From Candidatus Dadabacteria bacterium (GTDB taxonomy: Bacteria > Desulfobacterota_D > UBA1144 > Nemesobacterales > Nemesobacteraceae), in NCBI GenBank assembly GCA_022826905.1, contig JAJDUA010000052.1:1-64000 (forward strand): a stretch of DNA of 64,000 nucleotides, given 5' to 3'. Made by a program: the position numbers and the translations under genes. Below are positions 38,300 to 46,684 of the stretch, piece by piece. The stretch's first letter is position 1. Each line of letters opens with the position of its first letter. The notes under the pieces are model-generated. The model worked only from the letters and a program-made list of their open reading frames with translations, made no database searches and was not told the DNA's origin.

Positions 38300-40234
38300 C
38301 TATTTCGATCTGCTCACCACGCTTACCTTTATAACGGCATCCTCTGAGAGTGCGTTTAACAAGGGAATAATTACTGTTTTGCTCTGATCTTTCGTTATGG
38401 ATCCTATCAGAAGTTCAAAGTCTTTCCCCTTCTCTCCTCTATAAGAATCCTCCTTCAGAGGACATCCATCCACTAAAGCTTCTCTTTTAAACTGCATGAA
38501 TCCTTCCTGAATTGGTTTCTGGCAGGAAGCATCAGCACCGTTATCAAGAGTTAGTCTAATACCTGCGTTGGTTAAGTCTTCATTGCTACGTATGGCAAGA
38601 GTTACTCGGTTGCCTTCAACTCTCGCCACAGTCAAAACATCCGCGTCCCTACCAGATCGATTAAAAGATGGGGTTCTACCCGGTTCATTTACAGGCGCAA
38701 GATTTTGATTGGTATTAGTTTTGTTCCGGTTTCCGGGCTGATAGTCACTAGCTCTTTCAGACTCAAGTAGTGAAGATGTAGATTCGTCAACTTCTTCAAC
38801 AAGAGGAATTGAGTTTTTATCTTGATCGTTTTGGTAGGATTTTTTTCGTTTAGAAGATTTAAGTCCGTCTCCGATCGGATTGATCAACATAAAATCAGAT
38901 GGTGAATATGCTTGTGCCTCTGATTTTTCAAGTCCTTCGATAACATTGCTCCTTATTTCCTCAAAAAGAATATTAAATTTCTTTCCGTCTTCGTCTTCTA
39001 GTCTCTTGACACTAATATCGAGATGTTTCTCTCCTTCTGATTTACGAATTAGCTTGAAAGCTTCTGAGGGGGGATCTATCAATACCAAGGCATTAAAGGG
39101 TTTGTAACCAGAATAATTGCTCTGTCTGTTTCTAGGAAGAGAATCTGTTATCCACATTCCGCTTCGAAATAGGTTAATACGAGTACGTTCCTGAGTGGAC
39201 TGACGAATGTATATGACGACCCTGCCGTAACTAGTTTCAACAATCCGTTCATCTGAAAGAACAAGTGTCTGATAAGCACTGTACGCTTTACTGTTGGAAA
39301 GTGGGTCACCTGTTCTTGTGTTTTTAATATTCTTGCTAATTATATCACTCAGAGAACTTTTATCTAATACTCTGACACCAGACTTCCTTTCTACACTGAC
39401 GACCAACCGCCCACTCCGTATGGAAGGAAAGAAATGCTTGGCAGCCGTGGAGAGAATGGTTTCTACACATGAATCTTCGCCAGCCTCAAGGAAGTTGTTA
39501 AAAGCGGTTATAACTACTACCGAACCGGAGCCACTATCTTTTTCTATAATATCAAGTTGTGAATCCAGAAAAGAGTGAATTTCTCCGTTGCTTGGAAATA
39601 CGTACCTGTTCCGCACGGTCGGAAGAGTATTTTTAATTAAAAAACCATCTTTTCCTCTAAGCTTGCCCTCTATCTCGTGTGATGCCAGAATGGCATGTGC
39701 AGAGGTTGTTCGTTTCAAATCGCTTGTAACTCCACCGTATAAAATAAATTGAAGATTTGATGCTGGGAACGCAGTGAAATGCCCGAGTCCGTAAGAACCG
39801 GCAGATTCCTGTTCGCTTTTGCTTGTAGTACCATCTCCCAAGAGTGAATTCATTCGTATGGTATCAAGACCTATTCCGTTGTCGATAACATTAAGGATTC
39901 TCACAGTTTGAGACTGAATGCTCTTTTCTATCCGAGAAATCTGAGCTTGGGCATTTTCGAGATGCCCTTCGTGAGTCTTCAGCGCCGCACGGAACGCTTT
40001 ACGATATTCTTCTATTCCTGGCAGGTTTTTTGTCTTAAGTTCTTCAAAAACAAAACGAACCTTAACTTGGTCTCGACCGGCAAGCTGTCCAGCGTCTAAA
40101 GAATTTTGTATCAACTCGCGCACTATTGGGCCAGGCGCTACGCTGTTTTCAGTAGCAAGCGTTTTCGAGGCAAAGCCCTCAGCGGTACTAAATCCGGTAA
40201 AGGTTAAAGAAGATTTTCTTTCTGTACTAGTCAT
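38300..40234 (-). CDS. GHKL-fold ATPase (MutL/Hsp90-type)
   Basis: A 644-residue protein whose first 160 residues form a GHKL ATP-binding domain: N box ELIQNSLDAG (40-49), the VIDNGIGL motif (116-123) and the GSYGLGHF lid (146-153). The rest, including a low-complexity linker near residues 470-530 rich in Ser, Asn and charged residues, is not assignable. Defence-associated MutL-like GHKL proteins are known, for example in the Mza system. An inverted repeat AAATTG/CAATTT at 40255-40272 precedes the start and might be an operator. It is second in the operon, 52 bases after the HNH gene. Confidence 0.8.
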   Translation of the reverse strand: MTSTERKSSLTFTGFSTAEGFASKTLATENSVAPGPIVRELIQNSLDAGQLAGRDQVKVRFVFEELKTKNLPGIEEYRKAFRAALKTHEGHLENAQAQISRIEKSIQSQTVRILNVIDNGIGLDTIRMNSLLGDGTTSKSEQESAGSYGLGHFTAFPASNLQFILYGGVTSDLKRTTSAHAILASHEIEGKLRGKDGFLIKNTLPTVRNRYVFPSNGEIHSFLDSQLDIIEKDSGSGSVVVITAFNNFLEAGEDSCVETILSTAAKHFFPSIRSGRLVVSVERKSGVRVLDKSSLSDIISKNIKNTRTGDPLSNSKAYSAYQTLVLSDERIVETSYGRVVIYIRQSTQERTRINLFRSGMWITDSLPRNRQSNYSGYKPFNALVLIDPPSEAFKLIRKSEGEKHLDISVKRLEDEDGKKFNILFEEIRSNVIEGLEKSEAQAYSPSDFMLINPIGDGLKSSKRKKSYQNDQDKNSIPLVEEVDESTSSLLESERASDYQPGNRNKTNTNQNLAPVNEPGRTPSFNRSGRDADVLTVARVEGNRVTLAIRSNEDLTNAGIRLTLDNGADASCQKPIQEGFMQFKREALVDGCPLKEDSYRGEKGKDFELLIGSITKDQSKTVIIPLLNALSEDAVIKVSVVSRSK

Positions 40235-40286
40235 TTCTTGGAACTCTGCAGTTAAATTGAAAAGGCAATTTATCCAATGATAATTG

Positions 40287-41195
40287 TTAAGTCAAAACCA
40301 GTTCAGGTTCTCTAAACACTTCTTTCCAATGCCATTCAATGTATTCCAGACTAGGAGAATATTCTGTCTTTCTCGGTAATTTTATTTTCCGTTTCTGGTA
40401 CTTTTCAACAAAATCACTTCCGCTGTTAGGACTATGTATCGATTTCGATAGGATAATACGGTAATCCTTCGACAGAGTAAAAACCCCCAAGTCGAGAAGT
40501 TTATGATGGGTAGCACAAAGAGCGATACCATTGTTCTGTGTATCTGGTCCACCAAGCTGATGCCATCTAATATGCGCTGCCTCGAGTCCTACTGGGATTG
40601 TATTTATATGGAGATCAAAACCACATATTGCACAACTGTAATCATAGGCTTTAAGAACATTCTCTCGAAACTTTTTGTCCCGCTTAGCCCTCTTAAACGA
40701 GCGCCTATCAGCAGGATATGTTTCGTAATCAAACCCTACACGCTCTAATATAATCTGGTGTAATGGTTCATCGAAATGTTGATCTAATAGCTTCCGCGCT
40801 GCCTGCCAGGCAACTTCAGGGTTGTCTCTTATCTCTTGTGCAACTTCTTTGGAAAACGAACCAGTGGCATTGTATTTTCTAAGATCTCTAACGTGTGCAT
40901 CATACGATTTAGTTTCTTTTATTCTCCCAGAAGTTTCTACTTCCCAGATGTTAATTTTCTCTTTACGTAATCGCCAGAACGGAAATTCCACATGATGTTT
41001 ACGACCGGACAAAGGTTTATAAAACTCATTTAATAACTCTCGAATATCTTTTTCTATAAGAGAAAATTCAAATTTTGCGTTTGGATCCCGCACCTGTCTA
41101 GCTAATGCGTAGATAAGAAGCAGTGGTTTGTGAGGAGCTCTTTTTCCTCCCCGTTTCCAGAGATTCAGGCTGTCTATCGCGTCAAGTAGTTTCAT
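40287..41195 (-). CDS. HNH endonuclease with sulfur-binding-domain-like N-terminus
   Basis: A 302-residue nuclease. The amino half has the pattern RAPHKPLLLIYALAR (19-33) and HHVEFPFWRL (67-76), then WEVE, which matches the sulfur-binding domain of phosphorothioate-dependent restriction enzymes (ScoMcrA/SprMcrA type). The C-terminal half is an HNH domain: Cys188-x2-Cys191, EAAHIRW (His208), NNGIALCATHHK (Asn221/222, Cys227, His230/231) and the LGVFTLSKDYRI tail typical of that family. It should cut DNA bearing phosphorothioates. It leads the operon, 48 bases after ppx on the same strand; I see no strong promoter in that gap. Confidence 0.82.
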   Translation of the reverse strand: MKLLDAIDSLNLWKRGGKRAPHKPLLLIYALARQVRDPNAKFEFSLIEKDIRELLNEFYKPLSGRKHHVEFPFWRLRKEKINIWEVETSGRIKETKSYDAHVRDLRKYNATGSFSKEVAQEIRDNPEVAWQAARKLLDQHFDEPLHQIILERVGFDYETYPADRRSFKRAKRDKKFRENVLKAYDYSCAICGFDLHINTIPVGLEAAHIRWHQLGGPDTQNNGIALCATHHKLLDLGVFTLSKDYRIILSKSIHSPNSGSDFVEKYQKRKIKLPRKTEYSPSLEYIEWHWKEVFREPELVLT

Positions 41196-41243
41196 CTGGA
41201 CTGAGGCAGAAATATTTAAAAGGTAATTGAATTCTACACGGAT

Positions 41244-42773
41244 TTAAGTTCCCCACCCAACGGTTTCATTATCTTGCTCCCGCGCGATCGTCTCGTAATC
41301 GCATCCGACAGCCTTTGCAAGGGCTCCCAGACGGCGACCGACGGTCTCGGGATGCGGGATCTGGTCAGGCATATGTAAGGTAAGCTTCTCTCCGGTCCTC
41401 TCAAGCCTCGTACTCTCAAGAATCCGCGTCACTCCCCCGGAAACTGTGTAGGCCAGGCGAAGCGCAAGCCCCGTAACTCTGGCTTCCTCAATATCATCTC
41501 CGGAAAGAAAATCCGAAACTTCCCAGCGACGGATCAGGTCTCCTATCGTCGCGTGCCTCGACGCCACGGAAAGAGCCACCCTCACCCTCTCGGGATGGGT
41601 AATTCCCACAAACGGCATCCGTAGTATCCTCAAAAACACCTGCTCTGCCCGGTATTCCGGATGCTCGGAAATCCCTATGTCGGAAAGATAGCAAGCGGCA
41701 AGTCTCAGCCTCGGATTCCCGGAGTATTCGTCAGGAATCGCCAGTTCTATCCACCTGCAGAAAGCCTCGCCGTCCCCAATCGATCTTCCCATCTTAAGCG
41801 CGATTTCCTGACACATGATAATGAGAGGATCCAAGGAACGCTGTTCCGGTAGAAGATCATCATATATGCATCCCTCCCGAAGGCCGTACGTACAAAACAC
41901 AAGATCCCTTACCCCTGTTCTTTCCAGAAGACTTTTCATAAGCGCCGCAGCGTAGGGAGCGGATTCCATCCTGTTTCTTCCTATGATCCAGAGACTCCGA
42001 AGCGAACCCGGGGATATATCAACTACCTCCCGGGTCATCTCAAGCGACCTTGAACTGGAAAGACTGTAGCCGTGAACTATTCGAAGCGGGTAGTCCTCGG
42101 TTTCCATGTGTTTTTTCGCAAGAGCGCGCCACGAACCCCCGACGGCGTAGAAGGTCTTCTTTTTTGCGTTTTTAAGCCAAGGAAGCTCTTCAAGATGGGG
42201 GGCGATCAGTTTCTTGGCGGCCTTTGCCGGACTGAGACCGCTTTCAAGAAGCGGGATAGTACCCAACGGCAACGTGGCGTGGTTTTCTATTTTTCCTTCG
42301 TGAATCTCGACCAGTTCAAGGCTTCCGCCCCCTATGTCCCCCATTACGCCGTCAGCGTCAGGGATAGCGCAGAGGGTTCCGAGAGCGGAGAGCCTCGCCT
42401 CCTCCATGCCCGAGAGCACCCGGAGCGATATCCCGCATTCACGCTCGATCGTTTTTCTGAAATCGGGACCGTTTGCGGCGTTTCTAACCGCGGCGGTGGC
42501 AACGGCCTTTATGTCGGAGACCCTCATCGAACGCGCGATATCCACAAAGCGGCTTACGGTCCGGAGAGCCATGTCCACGCTTCGCGGTGACATCCTGCCT
42601 TCTGTATCCATCCCGCGCCCGAGACCGCAGGCAACCTTCTCGTCAAATATCGGAAGCGGAGCGCGCTTCGGCCCCCCGTAGATCACAAGACGTATGGAGT
42701 TTGACCCGACGTCGATTACCGCCACGCTCGCGCTTCGGCCAAACGGAGCGGCGGACAGAGATGCTGCTGTCAT
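41244..42773 (-). CDS. ppx: Ppx/GppA-family exopolyphosphatase
   Basis: Hydrolyses terminal phosphate from polyphosphate (or pppGpp). The actin-like ATPase fold is evident: VIDVGSNSIRLVIYGG with the first phosphate loop, VMGDIGGGSLELVEI with the second, and ATAAVRNAANG between. At 509 residues it includes the C-terminal HD-like domain seen in longer members. Three bases separate its start from the ppk stop, giving a ppk-ppx operon that controls polyphosphate levels. The defence operon begins right after it on the same strand and may receive read-through. Confidence 0.9.
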   Translation of the reverse strand: MTAASLSAAPFGRSASVAVIDVGSNSIRLVIYGGPKRAPLPIFDEKVACGLGRGMDTEGRMSPRSVDMALRTVSRFVDIARSMRVSDIKAVATAAVRNAANGPDFRKTIERECGISLRVLSGMEEARLSALGTLCAIPDADGVMGDIGGGSLELVEIHEGKIENHATLPLGTIPLLESGLSPAKAAKKLIAPHLEELPWLKNAKKKTFYAVGGSWRALAKKHMETEDYPLRIVHGYSLSSSRSLEMTREVVDISPGSLRSLWIIGRNRMESAPYAAALMKSLLERTGVRDLVFCTYGLREGCIYDDLLPEQRSLDPLIIMCQEIALKMGRSIGDGEAFCRWIELAIPDEYSGNPRLRLAACYLSDIGISEHPEYRAEQVFLRILRMPFVGITHPERVRVALSVASRHATIGDLIRRWEVSDFLSGDDIEEARVTGLALRLAYTVSGGVTRILESTRLERTGEKLTLHMPDQIPHPETVGRRLGALAKAVGCDYETIAREQDNETVGWGT

Positions 42774-42776
42774 GAA

Positions 42777-44933
42777 TTATTCCTGCACAAACTCAGCCGG
42801 CATAACCGGCCTGGATTCGGCAAGCGCCTTGCCTCTTCCCGAAAGGCTGGGATTGGTCATAAAGTACTTGTGAGCCGAGAATCTGTCCCCGTTGCCCTCT
42901 AGCTTGCGGAAAGAACCGTCGGGGAGCATTTCCCAGCTGCTCTCAATGTCGTTTAAGTTGGCGACCATCACCTGCTCGACAAGCTGCTTTTTCACGGTGG
43001 CGTTTTCGATCGGAACAAGCGACTCCACCCTGCGGTCAAGATTGCGGGGCATCCAGTCGGCAGACGAGATGAAGACCTTGCAGCCGTCAGAGGGAAGCCC
43101 CTCCCCCGCGCCGAAACAGATAACCCTGCTGTGCTCAAGAAAACGTCCCACTATGCTTTTCACCCTTATGTTCTCTGAGAGCCCCGGCACCCCGGGACGA
43201 AGGCAGCATATCCCCCGCACGAAAAGCTCGACGCGCACCCCGGCACGGCTCGCCGCGTAGAGGGCGTTTATGATCTTGCTGTCAACAAGGGAGTTCATCT
43301 TGGCCCATATCACCGCGTGGCGGCCGGCCTTGGCGTGCTCGGTCTCCTCCCTTATAAGCTCAAGCGTCTTGGAGCGAAGAGTGACGGGGGAGAAGAATAT
43401 CTTCTCCATCTTCTTCGGAGTAGCGTAGCCGGTCATGTAGTTAAAAAGCTTTGCGGCGTCGCGCCCCAGCGCCTCGTCGGCAGTGAAGTAGCTGAGATCG
43501 GTGTATACCTTGGCGTTTACCGGGTGATAGTTACCGGTTCCGAAGTGGGCGTAGGTGCGGATGTCGGAACCTTCCCTTCTTACCACCAGCGACACCTTGG
43601 CGTGGGTTTTAAGATCGAGAAATCCGAACACCACCTGCACTCCCGCGTCCTCGAGGTCATGCGCCCAGCGGATGTTGGCCTCCTCGTCAAAGCGGGCATT
43701 TAGCTCCACCATGGCGGTTACGGATTTTCCGGCCTCGGCGGCCTCTATGAGACGTTTCACTATCGGGGAATCTTCCGAGGTGCGGTAAAGGGTCTGCTTT
43801 ATCGCGACCACCGCCGGGTCCGCCGCGGCCTGCTTTAAAAATTCAACGACGACGTCAAAGCTCTCGTAGGGGTGGTGGACGACGAAATCCTTCTGCCTTA
43901 TGGCCGCCATAACGTCCCCTCCGAATTCTCTTACCCTCTCGGGGTAGCGTATGCTCATGCGCTTGTAGAGAAGGTCGCTACGCTCATCGAGTATTATCTG
44001 CTTCACGCTCTCAAGCCCGAGCATCCCCTTGATTCTGAAAAAATGCGCGTTACGGGCCTCAAGCTTGTCCACTATGAAGTCGACGATCGCATCCGGCATG
44101 TCGGCGTTCACGTCAACCCTGATCACGGAACCTCCCCTGCGAAGCTTGATTGCCGTTTCAAACGTCTCGACCAGGTCTTCGGCGTCCTCGTCTATCTCAA
44201 GGAGACTGTCGCGGGTCACCTGAAAGATTCCGCTGTCCTCCACTTCAAAACCCGGAAAAAGAGATTTCATGTTGTGTTCGATAACACGCTCGATCGGGAC
44301 GAACTGGTCTTTTTTCCCTCCCGGAACCCTTATGAAGCGTTCCACCTGGGAAGGCAGCAGTATGAGACCCTTCATGCGTTTTCCGTCCTCGGCGCGGGAA
44401 AGCTGCACGGCGCACACGAGGCTTCCGTTCCGTATGAAGGGAAACGGATGCGCGGGGTCTATCGCAAGCGGGGTAAGCACGGGGAAAAGCTTTTTCGAGA
44501 ACCACTCGGAAAGCCACCTGGCTCCCGAGCGGTCGAGTTTTTCGGGAGTTATGACCTTTATTCCCGCCTTTTTGCAGAGGGAAAACAGTTCCTTTTCGCA
44601 CTCGTACTGGCTGTCAAGCAGAGAGCGGACTTTTTCCCTTATGGCTTCTAGCTGCTGGGAAGGCGTAAGGCCGTCTTTGCTGCGGTCGGTCACTCCCTCC
44701 ATCACCTGTCCCGCAAGACCCGCCACCCTTACCATGTAGAATTCATCGAGGTTGCTCGCGGAGATGGAGAGAAAGCGCACCCTCTCAAGAAGCGGAACCT
44801 TGCTGTTTGCCGCCGTCTCAAGAACCCGCAGGTTGAAGTCAAGCCAGGAAAGCTCCCTGTTAAGATACTTCTTGGAAAAACCCCTGGAGCCTCTCTTGCT
44901 CGCGATGTCCGTTATCGAAGAAGCCACCTGCAA
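42777..44933 (-). CDS. ppk1: polyphosphate kinase 1
   Basis: Membrane-associated enzyme that polymerises phosphate from ATP. Full length at 718 residues with the N domain opening LNRELSWLDFNLRVLE, the head domain, and the catalytic PLD-like histidine region FLDLKTHAKVSLVVRR with AHFGTGNYHPVNAKVYTDLS. The C-terminal half retains the second conserved block ISSADWMPRNLDRRVESLVP. First gene of ppk-ppx; a CYTH-CHAD gene lies 82 bases upstream in the same direction. Confidence 0.96.
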   Translation of the reverse strand: MQVASSITDIASKRGSRGFSKKYLNRELSWLDFNLRVLETAANSKVPLLERVRFLSISASNLDEFYMVRVAGLAGQVMEGVTDRSKDGLTPSQQLEAIREKVRSLLDSQYECEKELFSLCKKAGIKVITPEKLDRSGARWLSEWFSKKLFPVLTPLAIDPAHPFPFIRNGSLVCAVQLSRAEDGKRMKGLILLPSQVERFIRVPGGKKDQFVPIERVIEHNMKSLFPGFEVEDSGIFQVTRDSLLEIDEDAEDLVETFETAIKLRRGGSVIRVDVNADMPDAIVDFIVDKLEARNAHFFRIKGMLGLESVKQIILDERSDLLYKRMSIRYPERVREFGGDVMAAIRQKDFVVHHPYESFDVVVEFLKQAAADPAVVAIKQTLYRTSEDSPIVKRLIEAAEAGKSVTAMVELNARFDEEANIRWAHDLEDAGVQVVFGFLDLKTHAKVSLVVRREGSDIRTYAHFGTGNYHPVNAKVYTDLSYFTADEALGRDAAKLFNYMTGYATPKKMEKIFFSPVTLRSKTLELIREETEHAKAGRHAVIWAKMNSLVDSKIINALYAASRAGVRVELFVRGICCLRPGVPGLSENIRVKSIVGRFLEHSRVICFGAGEGLPSDGCKVFISSADWMPRNLDRRVESLVPIENATVKKQLVEQVMVANLNDIESSWEMLPDGSFRKLEGNGDRFSAHKYFMTNPSLSGRGKALAESRPVMPAEFVQE

Positions 44934-45015
44934 CCTCCCGAGGGCATAACATTCTGCGTCTTAACACCCTCGACCCTTGAGTTTACATAATTACCCTGCA
45001 TGTGAAAAGCCGGAC

Positions 45016-46551
45016 TCACCGCGCCGTCTCCCAAAACGGCTTAATTCTCCCGAGGCCCCTCCACTGTGGCTGCGCCGAGCGGAGACACTTTCTAACCCGG
45101 GCCTGCGACCAGTCCTGCACGAGACGGATCAGCGAGGGATCAAGTCTCCCGGGCTTGACCGCCGCGAGGATGTGGCGCGCGACTACCGCGTCGTTTGTCT
45201 TTCCGAGGCTGTCCTGAAAGCGCCCCATGAGCTTCATGAAAGGCGGAACCTCGGGACCGCCCCAGAGCGAACTGAAAAACTGCGTTGCGTAGCGGGCCTT
45301 TTTCCCCCGCTTTCTTATTTCGTGAAGATCCTCGTCCGGAAGGCGCGAAAGAGGCCTCGTATCCTCGAGAAAATAGCGCCATGTTCTCCTGAGAACGCTT
45401 CTTGCAAAAGGCTTTACGGGCTCGCCGAAAGCCCTGGAGACGACTTCCTTCTCGACAGAAGCTATCCATCGCTCGAACTGGAGCAGCAGACGGGCGTAGC
45501 GGCGGCTCTCAAGACAGGCGGCCGCGTCCCCGACGGCGCGGCGGCGCTCGGCGCGCGCGATGCGCCGAAGGCGCTCTATCGCTTTATCCTCTCCGGGAGC
45601 CGCGGAGGCTATCCTGGGAAGCGTCTCGCTTAAAAACACCTGCCAGTCGCGGGCCGGGGCCAGGCGCTGCTGGAACCAGCGGAACTCTCCGTTAAAGGCC
45701 TTTCGCTTGTCATAGGGAAGTATTTTTTTGAAAGCCCGAAGCGCCGCGCGCACGCGTCTCATCGCCACCCTCGTCTGGTGCACCCCTTCGGCCTTTCCCT
45801 CGAGGGTCGGAATCTCGTTTGCGAACATGTGCTCAAGCGCGCCCGCAATGATGAAATTAAACGCCTCTCCGACGCTCATCTCCTCTGAGAGCACAACCTT
45901 CGGGGCCTTAAGCGGTCTTGGCCGAAGGGCCGGCCTCGCAAGCGCATAGCCCCTCTGTGCCTTTGTAAGGTGGCCGAGGCGTATGTCGTAGGCCTCGCAG
46001 AGTTCAAGGGCCACGTCGAACATCCGCGCCGGGTCCCCCGAGAGCAGTTCAAACTCCGCTTCGCAGATAGGCTCCTCAACGCGCCCCCGCGGTGTTTCAG
46101 CATGAATCACCCCCTGATCCACTGCCAGTTCGAATTCGGCGCCCTTGGTCCTGATGCGAATCGCCTCGCGCTCAAAGTCCGTGGTGAATACGGGGCCGAG
46201 ACGCTTTTCGTAGCGTCGGCGGGAGAGCCCGCGAGCGAGCGCAGGATCGTCCACGGCGCGAAGATTCGGGGAGTCGCCGTTTACCGCCACGGTCCATTCC
46301 CGGAAATTCTGAAGGCCCGCGGGGCCCCGAAACGGCGCCTTTATGGTCTGCTCCCTTCCATTCCCGTTATCTCGCACCCGAAGCGCTATGTCGTATTTTC
46401 GCAGCGCGTGGCGCGGGGTATCGAAATAGGTGCTTACGAGATGGCGCTTTGTGCGGCGGCCCCTGCGAAGGGGCTTGAGCCCCTTGTAACGCAGAATCCG
46501 ATTCGCCACGGCGGGCGAAAGGGAGAGCTTTAACTCCGTTTCCTCGTACAT
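45016..46551 (-). CDS. CYTH-CHAD domain protein (polyphosphate-associated)
   Basis: The amino part (about 210 residues) is a CYTH triphosphate-tunnel domain: EETELKLSL carries the E-x-E-x-K signature, with STYFDTP, LRVRDNG and EAEFELLSG. The rest is a CHAD domain rich in Arg/His/Lys helices (VHQTRVAMRRVRAALRAFKK, LHEIRKRGKKARYATQFF), known to bind polyphosphate. Its location beside ppk and ppx supports a polyphosphate role: hydrolysing triphosphate while anchored to polymer. I use the ATG giving MYEETEL; an in-frame start 14 codons upstream would add residues unlike the family. Confidence 0.9.
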   Translation of the reverse strand: MYEETELKLSLSPAVANRILRYKGLKPLRRGRRTKRHLVSTYFDTPRHALRKYDIALRVRDNGNGREQTIKAPFRGPAGLQNFREWTVAVNGDSPNLRAVDDPALARGLSRRRYEKRLGPVFTTDFEREAIRIRTKGAEFELAVDQGVIHAETPRGRVEEPICEAEFELLSGDPARMFDVALELCEAYDIRLGHLTKAQRGYALARPALRPRPLKAPKVVLSEEMSVGEAFNFIIAGALEHMFANEIPTLEGKAEGVHQTRVAMRRVRAALRAFKKILPYDKRKAFNGEFRWFQQRLAPARDWQVFLSETLPRIASAAPGEDKAIERLRRIARAERRRAVGDAAACLESRRYARLLLQFERWIASVEKEVVSRAFGEPVKPFARSVLRRTWRYFLEDTRPLSRLPDEDLHEIRKRGKKARYATQFFSSLWGGPEVPPFMKLMGRFQDSLGKTNDAVVARHILAAVKPGRLDPSLIRLVQDWSQARVRKCLRSAQPQWRGLGRIKPFWETAR

Positions 46552-46660
46552 GACGTAAATATTTAACCACCCGTTTTGTCCGCAACAGGACACTTGAGTT
46601 TACTTGATTAAGGACCGGTTGTCATTTTCTCAAGCTACTGGATGAAACCGAAAGAAAATG

Positions 46661-46666
46661 TATAAT
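46661..46666 (+). promoter_or_regulatory. candidate -10 box for dnaE
   Basis: TATAAT directly upstream of dnaE, whose ATG is 19 bases on. No good -35 box is visible at 16-18 bases (CTGGAT is the nearest), so this rests mainly on the -10 match. Confidence 0.35.
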
Positions 46667-46684
46667 TCAATGCTGTAACCCGCG

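Noticed and set aside
24667-41195. Prophage or integrative element
   Set aside because: No integrase, transposase, capsid, portal or conjugation gene; only defence-type genes.
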